Position numbers and translations under genes: made by a program
The notes under the pieces: generated by a model
Told to the model about the DNA's origin: nothing
Databases searched by the model: none
What the model saw: the letters and a program-made list of their open reading frames with translations, nothing else
Shown: positions 1 to 6,580 of the stretch, one piece after another
Layout: every line of letters starts with the position of its first letter
Position numbering within the stretch: position 1 is the stretch's first letter
Source: Actinomycetota bacterium
GTDB lineage: Bacteria; Actinomycetota; UBA4738; HRBIN12
Length of the DNA stretch: 15,909 nt
Assembly: GCA_005885325.1 (NCBI GenBank)
Contig: VAYX01000053.1
Span: forward strand, 1 to 15,909
Reading direction: 5' to 3'

Positions 1-497
1 AGGAACGGCGCCGCGTCTACATCGTGTCCTCCTCCCCCGAAGAGGTCGTCCGGCCCCTGGCCCGCCATTTCGGCGCCAACGGGGTCATCGCCACCCGGGC
101 GAGGATCGTGGAGGGCCGGTACACCGGCGAGCTCGAGTTCTACTGTGCCGGTGAGGCCAAGGCCCTGGCCATCCAGGACCTCGCCGCGCGGGTGGGGATC
201 GACCTCGAGGGGTCGTACGCGTACTCCGACTCCTCGTCGGATCTGCCGATGCTCGAGGCCGTGGGGCATCCGGTGGCGGTGAACCCGGACCGCGACCTTC
301 GGAGGGAAGCCGAGGGCAGGGGGTGGGACATCCGCGAGTTTCGCCGGCCCGTCCGCCTGCGCTCGAAGATCGCGTCCGTGGCCACCCGCCCGCGGAACCA
401 GGTGGCCGCGGGGGCCGTTGCCGCCCTCGCCGTGGCCCTGGTGTTCGGCTGGGTGGTGCTCCGGTCCCGGCTGGCCGGCCGGCGCCGTCGCGACTGA
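1..497 (+). CDS. HAD-IB family hydrolase (SerB-like phosphatase), 3' part only
   Basis: The reading frame is already open at the window edge (first full codon at base 3), so the N-terminal part with the DxDxT nucleophile motif lies outside. The visible C-terminal 164 residues show the remaining HAD motifs: the motif II serine in IVSSSPEE, the motif III lysine in GEAKALAI, and the acidic motif IV in YSDSSSDLPML. The spacing and the phrase GRYTGELEF are typical of the HAD subfamily IB group related to phosphoserine phosphatase. A hydrophobic segment (AAGAVAALAVALVFGWVVL) followed by an Arg-rich tail suggests a C-terminal membrane anchor with the tail in the cytoplasm. The substrate cannot be inferred. 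In mycobacteria a gene of this family (Rv3661, from memory) lies beside the tad operon; here about 9.5 kb separates them. A GTG at 24 is an internal codon rather than the start. Confidence 0.9.
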   Translation, partial: ERRRVYIVSSSPEEVVRPLARHFGANGVIATRARIVEGRYTGELEFYCAGEAKALAIQDLAARVGIDLEGSYAYSDSSSDLPMLEAVGHPVAVNPDRDLRREAEGRGWDIREFRRPVRLRSKIASVATRPRNQVAAGAVAALAVALVFGWVVLRSRLAGRRRRD

Positions 498-517
498 CCC
501 CCTTCTCCTGCCGGTTC

Positions 518-536
518 GCGGGCGGAAGCGGCCCGC
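518..536 (+). terminator. Possible terminator hairpin after the HAD-IB gene
   Basis: A 6-bp GC-only stem (GCGGGC / GCCCGC, loop of 7) begins 21 bases after the HAD stop codon. No T-run follows, which is common for actinobacterial hairpins. The stem is short, so the call is weak. Confidence 0.3.
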
Positions 537-538
537 AC

Positions 539-544
539 TAGAAT
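539..544 (+). promoter_or_regulatory. Candidate -10 box (TAGAAT) in front of the structured intergenic stretch
   Basis: TAGAAT followed by CG matches the bacterial -10 consensus well. The same eight bases TAGAATCG recur at 15598-15605 just before the second PBP gene, where a promoter is expected. No good -35 box is seen (TTCGCG at 515-520 is 18 bases upstream). A transcript would start near 550, exactly at the base of the UUCG hairpin, and no plus-strand gene follows it. Confidence 0.3.
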
Positions 545-548
545 CGGG

Positions 549-692
549 TGGTCACCTTCGGGTGACCGTGAGGGGAGCAGAAACCCACGCGCGTCTTGCC
601 GCGGGAGGCATGCTCCGGGTTCGGCGGCAGTCGTCGCCGATTCCCGAGCAAGTGCGGACAGCGCATGCTACCTGCTCCCTTCGCGCTGTCCG
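549..692 (+). ncRNA. Candidate structured RNA of unknown class
   Basis: This gene-free stretch holds several perfect stems when read on the plus strand: a 7-bp stem capped by a UUCG tetraloop (550-556 with 561-567), an 8-bp long-range stem (573-580 with 672-679, GGGAGCAG/CTGCTCCC), a 5-bp stem (582-586 with 617-621), a 6-bp stem (621-626 with 635-640, competing for base 621) and a 10-bp stem (655-664 with 683-692). The 3' strand of the long-range stem lies inside the loop of the 10-bp hairpin, so both together would form a pseudoknot. A TAGAAT box sits directly upstream. The motifs of c-di-AMP, glycine, TPP, SAM, cobalamin and c-di-GMP riboswitches, SRP RNA and tmRNA were looked for by eye and not seen. 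It could instead be two terminators for the convergent genes on either side. Confidence 0.3.
655..692 (-). terminator. Probable terminator hairpin after the M15 peptidase gene
   Basis: A perfect 10-bp stem CGGACAGCGC / GCGCTGTCCG with an 18-base loop begins 15 bases after the M15 stop codon when read on the minus strand. There is no U-tract and the loop is long for a terminator; the loop also contains the complement of 573-580 (see the candidate RNA). Confidence 0.4.
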
Positions 693-707
693 GGGCCGTT
701 TCGGCGC

Positions 708-1907
708 TCAGCCCTCAGCGGGTGGCCGGCGGTATTCGAAGTGCATCCCGTCGGGCGTGAGGAACGTCCCGCCCCAGATGAACCCCCACTTCTCGAAGGC
801 CGCGACCAACCGCGGGTCCTCGTGGGGCGTCGCCCCGTACGGGTTCTCCGGGACGTTGAGGTCGAGCGCGATGCCCCAGGTGTGGTGGGAGATGGCCTGC
901 GAGGGATCGCGGTTGGAGTACCGTCGCGCGTAGCAGCCCGAGTAGCTGTGGATGGTGTTCGCCAGGCCGTCGGCGATCAACTCGCGCATGACCCCCCGAA
1001 CCTGCGGGAACAGCGCCACGTTGCAGGTGATCCGCCCGAGGATCGGGACCCATTCGGTGGCGATGTGGCTTCGTTCCCATGTCGGGTCGATCAGGAGGTA
1101 GCCGGGCCGGCTCGGGTCCGGCTTCGCCGCGAACTCACCGAACAGCAGCTTGATCTGGACGGGTGGGAGGACAGCGTCGCCCTGGCGGAAGTACGGCGTC
1201 TCGCCGGGGGCGCGGACCCGAACGGGGACCCCGCTCGGAAGGATGGTCTTGATCTGTTTCGTCAGCGACACGTCGGTGGCGTGGCCGGAGGGTTGGAGCA
1301 GCGCATAGCGATCGTGGGTTACCCCGATCTCTCGCCCGAGGGGTCGTGAGAGCATCAGCTCGTTCGCTCCGAGCAGCTCATCGGGGAGGACGGCGGCGAC
1401 CTTCACGCGGACGGAACCGAACTGCAGGACGGCGCCGGGCCCGAGGTGCCGTAGGCGGGCGCTGCTCTCGCCCAGGATCCCCTGCCCGTCGGCGAGCGCC
1501 ACGATCACGCCGCGGTCGGCCGGCGGCAGGAACGCGGCGTACTCGCGAGGATTCACCGCCGCCACCTCGAGCGGGATGCGATAGCCGTCCTGCGGATCGT
1601 CGACGACCTCTCCTTGTGGCGTGGTGGATCGGGTCATCCAGGTGTTGTCGCTGGCCACCACGACCGCTCGCTGCATCCCTGGGAGCTCGGCAACGCGCTG
1701 GCGGAACCCGGCGGGCAACCCACCGGGGGTCCAGGCCAGGAAGGTCCCAGGGGCCTCCGGCGTGGTCGCCGGGACCGGGACCGGCACCTGGCCCGGGCGC
1801 CCATGGCGGGGGAGCCCCGTGCCCTGGAGCGAGAGGGTCAGCACGGCCCCGGCGACGAACCCGGCCAGGCCGGCGGTGGAGGCGGAGGCTGCCCGTCTGA
1901 ACCTCAT
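708..1907 (-). CDS. Membrane-anchored M15 family peptidoglycan peptidase with a MacB/FtsX-like N-terminal module
   Basis: 399 residues. Residues about 11-28 form one N-terminal membrane segment or uncleaved signal anchor, so the rest should be extracellular. The C-terminal part is a zinc D,D-/L,D-peptidase of the M15 (VanY/D-Ala-D-Ala carboxypeptidase) family: SHHTWGIALD (340-349) supplies the ligands His342 and Asp349, and DGMHFEY supplies His389. These enzymes trim peptidoglycan stem peptides. Residues about 62-235 do not belong to M15; they resemble the periplasmic core domain of MacB/FtsX permeases, for example GILGESSARLRHLGPGAVLQF followed by VRVKVAAVLPD. The start at ATG 1907 was chosen because its ATGA overlaps the stop of the anti-sigma gene, implying translational coupling; a longer in-frame reading to 2030 would run far into that gene. 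As third gene of the sigma/anti-sigma operon it is probably part of a cell-wall stress response. Confidence 0.85.
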   Translation of the reverse strand: MRFRRAASASTAGLAGFVAGAVLTLSLQGTGLPRHGRPGQVPVPVPATTPEAPGTFLAWTPGGLPAGFRQRVAELPGMQRAVVVASDNTWMTRSTTPQGEVVDDPQDGYRIPLEVAAVNPREYAAFLPPADRGVIVALADGQGILGESSARLRHLGPGAVLQFGSVRVKVAAVLPDELLGANELMLSRPLGREIGVTHDRYALLQPSGHATDVSLTKQIKTILPSGVPVRVRAPGETPYFRQGDAVLPPVQIKLLFGEFAAKPDPSRPGYLLIDPTWERSHIATEWVPILGRITCNVALFPQVRGVMRELIADGLANTIHSYSGCYARRYSNRDPSQAISHHTWGIALDLNVPENPYGATPHEDPRLVAAFEKWGFIWGGTFLTPDGMHFEYRRPPAEG

Positions 1908-3837
1908 GGCGCGTACGGCTCCAGCGAGGCCGACACGGCCAACAGGGTAGCGAGCGACATGCCTGCGGCATCGAGCGAGAAGTACACGCCCTGGTCCACC
2001 CACTCGAGCTGGTTGCGGTCGGGCGTCCACCTTCCGATCACACCGCGGACCTGGACCTCCGACTGTGCAGCCGACGATGCGGGTGGAAGCTTCTTCCCCA
2101 CTTCCTCGTGCAGGCGGATCGGTCCGGTCCCAAGCACGCTGTCCTGCTGCTGGAAGTACACGTTCAGCGCCGTGTCCTTGTGCAGGCGAACGAGCTCGGC
2201 GCTGGCGACCGCGTACCCGGGCGGAAGCGTTTCAGAGGCCGGAAGGACGATCGTGAACGGCATCTCGGCGGCCGCCTGCGCCACGGTCACGCGCTCGGTC
2301 ACGCCCTCCGGCGAGCTGCGAACCGCCCACGCGGCCGGGATGGGGATCCCGGTCACCGGCAGCGAGCCCGCCACGTGCAGGAGCTTGTCGCGCGACAGGT
2401 TGGTCTCGACGTACAGGTCCGTGCCGGCGGCATGGATGGACAGACGCCGTCCGTGGTCCGCGGTGGCCGGCTCGTAGTACGCGACGCTTCCGGTCGCCAG
2501 GGTGACCTCCTGAGCCTGGAGCCCGACCGGCCCGTACAGCGTGTCCGACGCCCAGGCCCTGGTCTCGCCGAGCTTCAGCCAGGCCAGGCCCTTGGAGTAG
2601 GTGATGAGCGTCTGCTGGGGCTCGCCCTTCGAGGTCAGAGTAGGGGGCAGCACCACCTGATACAGGCCCAGGCCGTCAACGTCCTTCGGCTCGACCGGCT
2701 GGAAGCCGGTCTCCTTCGAGGCCTGCGAGATCGAGACCGGCTTCGCTCCCTGGTCCCGCGCGCCCGTGATGTGAGGGATTCGGAAGGTGCCGGCGGCCGG
2801 CGGTTCGCGGTCCACCGACAGCGCCGCCATCTGGAAGATGCCCATTCGTCGCGTTCGCGGCCTGGGGCCGGATACACCGCGTAGCTGAGGGGGAACCAGC
2901 TCTTGGCGTCGAGCCACAGGTCCACCTGGTCGGCGCCGAAGAACGGCCGCCACGAGCCGCCGAGCGACAGGAAGGGGAACAGGGGCTCGGCGCGGTCGAA
3001 CGGCAGACGCACCTCGATGGCCGGACGACCGAGCACGCTGCCCCGGCCCACCACCTGGAGCTGGTTGGCGTCGGCGAGGCTGGTGACCGGAAGGATGAGG
3101 TCGGTCGGGGCGGGCGTGGTCGAGGAGAACGGCACGCGGTTCTCCACGACGGTCTCGCTCGGCGGGCACACGTCGATGGGACATGCCGACGGGCCGACGG
3201 AGTACCAACTCGAGCCGTTCACGATCAGCTCGAGGTCGGTGGGAGTCACGTCCCTGTTCGGGTACTGCGTGTGGTCCACGACATCGAGGCGGAACCGCTC
3301 GGGCGCCTGGAACCAGACGTTCATGGAGAACTCGCGGACCGGCACGTCGGGGGCGAAGTGATATTCGGTGACGGCGAACCGGGCCTGATACGCGGAGAGG
3401 GTGGTCGCCGCGGCGGCCACGCCGCGCGTGACCTCCGCGGCGTCCACGCTCAGGCCCTCGGGCCGCTGCCACGGTCCCCCGACGGCCACGCTCCCGGCCA
3501 CCAGGCCGACCGCGAGGGCCGCGGCCACCGGGGCCAGTCGGATCCTGCCGGGGAGGAGGGGCCGCCGGGTGCGGCCTCCGGGCAGGAGCCGGAGGCGCAC
3601 CGGCCTCCGCTCCTGCGTCTCCCGCTCGACCGAGGCCATGATCGAATCGACGAGGTCGGGGACCGCGGGGGCCACCTCGAACCGGGCGGCCTCCCGGAGC
3701 TTCCACGCGCCGGCCTCGAACGCGGCGCACGCGGTGCAGCCGGCCACGTGGCGTTCCACCGCGGTGGTCAGTCGAGGCGACAGCCGCTCGCCGTCCATCC
3801 GTTCGGAGATGGCCCGGCGGGCCCGGTCACAGTCCAC
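1904..3837 (-). CDS. Anti-sigma factor, zinc-finger/LolA-like/DUF4367-like, split by a frameshift
   Basis: The gene reads as two pieces in different frames. The first runs from GTG 3837 to about 2845. It contains Cys3 and the anti-sigma zinc motif HVAGCTAC (H30, C34, C37), a membrane helix (about 100-121) and an extracellular RseB/LolA-like domain ending in WLDAKSWFPLSYAVYPAP. Past about 2850 that frame becomes Arg/Ser-rich nonsense. The -1 frame then continues sensibly (MGIFQMAALSVDREPP) for some 315 codons to the stop at 1904, with what look like two tandem DUF4367-like domains (one near GLAWLKLGE...LYVETNLSRDKLL, one near GVIGRWTPDRNQLEW). A single-base loss or gain between about 2840 and 2868 explains this; a CCCC run on the coding strand (2864-2867) lies there. 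The joined product would be about 640 residues. Strong ribosome binding site GGAGGAGG lies inside the sigma gene, 7-8 bases before the GTG. The role is to hold the ECF sigma factor at the membrane. Sequencing error or real mutation cannot be told apart. Confidence 0.8.
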
Positions 3838-4351
3838 CGGCGTCCTCCTCCACGGCCAGCGCGCTCATCATGGCCTGCCGGGCCCGGTGCATCCGGCTCT
3901 TCACCGTGCCGACCCGAAGGTTCAAGACGTCGGCGGCTTCCTGATACGACAGGCCGAACACCTCGATCAGCAAGAACGGCTGGCGATGCTCGTCGGTCAC
4001 CGCGGAGAGCGCCGCGGCGAGCTCCAGCCGGGCCTCGGGGTCGGGCGGGCCTACCGGCGGGGGAGGCTCCTTGGCCATGGTGCTCTTGCGGGACCGGAGC
4101 GCGTCCATGGCGCAGTTGCGGGCGATCCGGAACAGCCAGCTGGTGAACTTCGAGTCCCCCCGGAAGCTCCGAAGGAACCGGAACGCCCGAAGGAAGGCCT
4201 CCTGGGTCACGTCCTCGGCCAGGGACCGGTCCCTGGTGAAGTGGAAGGCGAAGCGCCATACATCGGCCTGGTACTGGCGCACGAGCTCTTCGAACGCGCC
4301 GAGGTCGCCCTCACGGGCGCGCGCGAGTGTGCGAGGGTCCGGGTCCTGCAC
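3827..4351 (-). CDS. ECF subfamily RNA polymerase sigma factor
   Basis: 174 residues, the usual ECF length. Region 2 spans about 15-85 (GDLGAFEELVRQYQADVWRF, then DVTQEAFLRAFRFLRSFRG and FTSWLFRIARN, the -10 binding part) and region 4 about 115-165, ending in the helix-turn-helix GLSYQEAADVLNLRVGTVKS that reads the -35 element. GTG 4351 is preferred: GAGAGG lies a few bases upstream. The alternative TTG 4378 has no ribosome binding site and would fall almost on the predicted transcription start. The 3' end overlaps the anti-sigma gene by 11 bases, the normal arrangement for a sigma factor and its membrane inhibitor. The upstream ECF-type promoter suggests autoregulation, and the M15 peptidase as third gene suggests a cell-envelope signal; both are inferences. 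Confidence 0.93.
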   Translation of the reverse strand: MQDPDPRTLARAREGDLGAFEELVRQYQADVWRFAFHFTRDRSLAEDVTQEAFLRAFRFLRSFRGDSKFTSWLFRIARNCAMDALRSRKSTMAKEPPPPVGPPDPEARLELAAALSAVTDEHRQPFLLIEVFGLSYQEAADVLNLRVGTVKSRMHRARQAMMSALAVEEDAGGL

Positions 4352-4388
4352 GTATGCCCTCTCGGTCCGGCCGGCCAATCAAGCTTAT

Positions 4389-4415
4389 CGACCGTGGCTG
4401 GGGGGGCTGGGTTCC
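4389..4415 (-). promoter_or_regulatory. Candidate ECF-type autoregulatory promoter
   Basis: On the minus strand GGAACC (4415-4410) is followed after 15 bases by CGGTCG (4394-4389). This matches the general ECF promoter pattern, a GGAAC -35 element and a CGT/CGGTC -10 element about 15-17 bases apart. Transcription would start near 4380, about 30 bases before the preferred GTG start. Confidence 0.45.
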
Positions 4416-4470
4416 GGGTCTCGCCGTGCGGGGGATCCTCCTGGCCGCCGGACGGCTTGCTCGTGCCTGT

Positions 4471-4776
4471 CTAGCGGGCGGCCCGGGAGGAGGGGTGCTC
4501 CAGGCGCTCGGCCAGGCGCTCGGCCCGGGTGGCAGCGTCCTCGACCCGGCCCGCGGTCACGGCGCCGGTGATGGCCAGGAGCTCGGTCTCCACCCGAGGC
4601 CCGATCCGGCCGGTGCCCCCGTTGACCAGGGGGTCGAGGCGGCCGATGGCCCGTTCCAGGCGGGCCAGAAGGGATGGGCGCCTGCCCCGGCCGTCGCGTA
4701 CCAGGTCGAGCGGGGCGTCCGCGTGCGTCCGGGGGCGCCTGCGGCGCCAGGCATCGAGCTCGATGACCCGTCCCAT
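4471..4776 (-). CDS. Small basic protein of unknown function
   Basis: 101 residues. The start MGRVIELDAWRRRR has a style often seen at the N terminus of small actinobacterial cytoplasmic proteins. GGAG lies immediately before the ATG at 4776. The body is Arg- and Leu-rich with an amphipathic character (LLARLERAIGRLDPLV, then a helical ETELLAITGAVTAGRVEDAATRAERLAERLE). There is no membrane segment and no recognised motif. It lies divergently from the S8 protease gene and 120 bases upstream of the sigma factor gene on the same strand, so it may share or precede that operon. A much longer same-frame reading that extends across the protease on the opposite strand is an artefact of high GC. No function is proposed. 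Confidence 0.6.
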   Translation of the reverse strand: MGRVIELDAWRRRRPRTHADAPLDLVRDGRGRRPSLLARLERAIGRLDPLVNGGTGRIGPRVETELLAITGAVTAGRVEDAATRAERLAERLEHPSSRAAR

Positions 4777-4851
4777 GCTCCGAAGCGTAGAACGGGGGTC
4801 TGACAAATCCTCGGAAGCTCGGGGGAAGGCACCTGTGTGCACTCTCCGCGT

Positions 4852-4881
4852 TTGCGCCTTCTTGCGGCCCTCGGGTAGGTT
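4852..4881 (+). promoter_or_regulatory. Possible sigma-A type promoter for the S8 protease gene
   Basis: TTGCGC (4852-4857), an 18-base spacer and TAGGTT (4876-4881) give a moderate match to the -35/-10 pattern. Transcription would start near 4888, leaving a leader of about 45 bases that contains the strong ribosome binding site. Confidence 0.3.
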
Positions 4882-4920
4882 CGAGCGCGAGGCAGGGTCC
4901 GCACCCCGGCGGGCCAACAG

Positions 4921-4928
4921 GGAGGAGG
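4921..4928 (+). promoter_or_regulatory. Strong ribosome binding site of the S8 protease gene
   Basis: GGAGGAGG ends 4 bases before the ATG at 4933 and fixes that start. Confidence 0.8.
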
Positions 4929-4932
4929 ATCC

Positions 4933-6429
4933 ATGAGACGGAGGTACTTGGGCGCCGCCATGGCGCTGGCGCTGGCGACGGCGCTCGGTGTGGTCGCGCT
5001 CGCTCCGACGGCCGGCGCCGGAACCACCAGGACGTACATCGTCCTGTACAGGCAGCTGGCGGTAGCCGGCGACGCCGCCGCGAGGATCCAGTCTGCCGGC
5101 GGAACGTTGGTAGCGAGCTACCCGCAGATCGGCGTGACCATCGCCCGGTCCTCGAATGACGGGTTCGCCACGACGATGAAGAAGGACCTGAAGGTCCAGG
5201 GCGTCTCGGCCACCAACAACTTCGGCATCCAAGCGCCGGACCTGGCACAGCAGGGGTCCGGGGGCACGGCCGACGTGCCGGCGGTGACCACGGTATGGGG
5301 TGACAGCCTTTCGAACCGGCAGTGGGACATGACCCAGATCCAGGTGCCCGAGGCTCATGCAATCAACACGGGCACCGGCGTGCTGGTTGGTGACATCGAC
5401 ACCGGGATCGACTTCACGAACCCCGATCTCCAAGCGAACATCGACGTGGCCAACAGCGCCAACTGCGTGAGCGGCTTGGCCGTCCAGGGCACCTCTGCGC
5501 AGGACGACAACGGTCACGGGACGCACACGGCCGGCATCATCGCCGCGGCCGCGAACGGCGTCGGGATCGTGGGGGTCGCCCCCGGCGCGAGTATCGCCGC
5601 GATCAAGGCCGGCAACTCGGCCGGGTTCTTCTTCCCCGAGGCGGTCATCTGCTCGTTCATGTGGGCTGGGACTCACGGGATCGATGTCACGAACAACAGC
5701 TACTTCGCCGACCCGTGGTACCTGAACTGCAAGAACGACCCCGAGCAGCGGGCCATCTGGATGGCCGAGCAGCGGGCCATCAAGTTCGCCCAGCAGAACG
5801 GCGTCCTGGTCATCGCGGCGGAGGGGAACTTCGCCGACGACCTGGCCCACCCGACGCTGGACCAACAGAGCCCGGACGACACGACTCCGATCCTCGACAG
5901 AGCGGTGACGAACGCCTGCATCGACATCCCGGCCGAGATCCCGGGGGTCGTGAGCGTGACGGCGAGCGGCAACCGGGTGCAGAAGTCCTTCTACTCGAGC
6001 TACGGCATCGGCGTGACCGATGTGATCGCTCCGGGTGGGGACACGATCCTGTTCGACCAATCGGCGGACGTGCCGAACGGACGGGTCCTGTCGACGTGGC
6101 CGCAGTTGCTGCCCCAAACCTGCGCTGCGACGCGTCAGGTCTTCGAGAACGGGACGCTGTACTGCTATCAGCAGGGGACGTCCATGGCCGCCCCGCACGC
6201 GGTCGGCGTCGCGGCCCTGATCATGAGCCGGTACCCGGGGATGTCGGCGAACGGGGTGACCGCGATGCTGCAGAACACGGCCGATCCCCTTGCCTGCCCG
6301 GATACGGCGCAGTACGCGTTCTTCCCGTCGGTCAACAACGATGCGCCACAGGTGTGCGCGGGAGGGCCGGGGTACAACTCGTTCAACGGCCACGGGCAGG
6401 TGAACGCACTCACCGCTGTCGGAGGATAG
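4933..6429 (+). CDS. Secreted subtilisin-like serine protease (S8 family)
   Basis: 498 residues. A Sec signal peptide (MRRRYLG, then a hydrophobic core ending near APTAGAG, about 1-30) directs export. Residues about 33-100 (RTYIVLYRQLAV...) resemble the inhibitor I9 propeptide. The catalytic triad is complete: Asp156 in VGDIDTGID, His195 in DDNGHGTHTAG and Ser417 in GTSMAAPHAVG; Asn299 in AAEGNF is the likely oxyanion-hole residue. Six or more cysteines in the mature part (C178, C240, C266, C329, C397, C411, C455, C475) suggest disulfides. No membrane anchor, LPxTG or repeat follows the catalytic domain, so the enzyme should be released. It is transcribed alone: its own promoter region lies upstream and a strong hairpin lies just after the stop. 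The substrate is unknown. Confidence 0.95.
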   Translation: MRRRYLGAAMALALATALGVVALAPTAGAGTTRTYIVLYRQLAVAGDAAARIQSAGGTLVASYPQIGVTIARSSNDGFATTMKKDLKVQGVSATNNFGIQAPDLAQQGSGGTADVPAVTTVWGDSLSNRQWDMTQIQVPEAHAINTGTGVLVGDIDTGIDFTNPDLQANIDVANSANCVSGLAVQGTSAQDDNGHGTHTAGIIAAAANGVGIVGVAPGASIAAIKAGNSAGFFFPEAVICSFMWAGTHGIDVTNNSYFADPWYLNCKNDPEQRAIWMAEQRAIKFAQQNGVLVIAAEGNFADDLAHPTLDQQSPDDTTPILDRAVTNACIDIPAEIPGVVSVTASGNRVQKSFYSSYGIGVTDVIAPGGDTILFDQSADVPNGRVLSTWPQLLPQTCAATRQVFENGTLYCYQQGTSMAAPHAVGVAALIMSRYPGMSANGVTAMLQNTADPLACPDTAQYAFFPSVNNDAPQVCAGGPGYNSFNGHGQVNALTAVGG

Positions 6430-6453
6430 GACTACACCGCATCCATCACGTCT

Positions 6454-6484
6454 GCAGGGGCGGCCGCGAAGCGGCCGCCCCTGC
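6454..6484. terminator. Terminator hairpin after the S8 protease gene
   Basis: A perfect 14-bp inverted repeat, GCAGGGGCGGCCGC and its complement, with a GAA loop begins 24 bases after the stop. There is no T-run; its strength and place make it a convincing hairpin terminator. Confidence 0.8.
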
Positions 6485-6580
6485 CGCATGTTGAGAAACC
6501 GCGACGGACCCATCACGCCAAATATCCGGTCGAACCTTTGCATCGCAAAGCGCGCATGATGGGTAAGACAGAACCACCCC
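6485..6580 (+). other. Relatively AT-rich leader before the PBP gene
   Basis: This 96-base stretch between the terminator and the PBP start is less GC-rich than its surroundings, as expected for a promoter region. It holds a small hairpin CTTTGC-ATC-GCAAAG (6536-6550). No convincing -35/-10 pair and no ribosome binding site before ATG 6581 could be seen. Confidence 0.35.

Noticed and set aside
541..700. c-di-AMP (ydaO), SAM, glycine or cobalamin riboswitch, SRP RNA or tmRNA in the structured gap
   Set aside because: GGGAGCAG recalls the SRP RNA loop and the neighbouring wall peptidase recalls c-di-AMP control, but the defining conserved motifs of each class are absent and no plus-strand gene follows.
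1904..2845. Second half of the anti-sigma factor as an independent gene starting at ATG 2845
   Set aside because: No ribosome binding site precedes that ATG, there is no signal peptide, and the sequence continues the extracellular domain of the upstream piece.
2840..2868. Programmed -1 ribosomal frameshift
   Set aside because: No X-XXY-YYZ slippery heptamer with a following stem or pseudoknot was found at the junction.
4352..4378. TTG 4378 as start of the sigma factor
   Set aside because: No ribosome binding site, and the start would coincide with the predicted transcription start; GTG 4351 has GAGAGG upstream.
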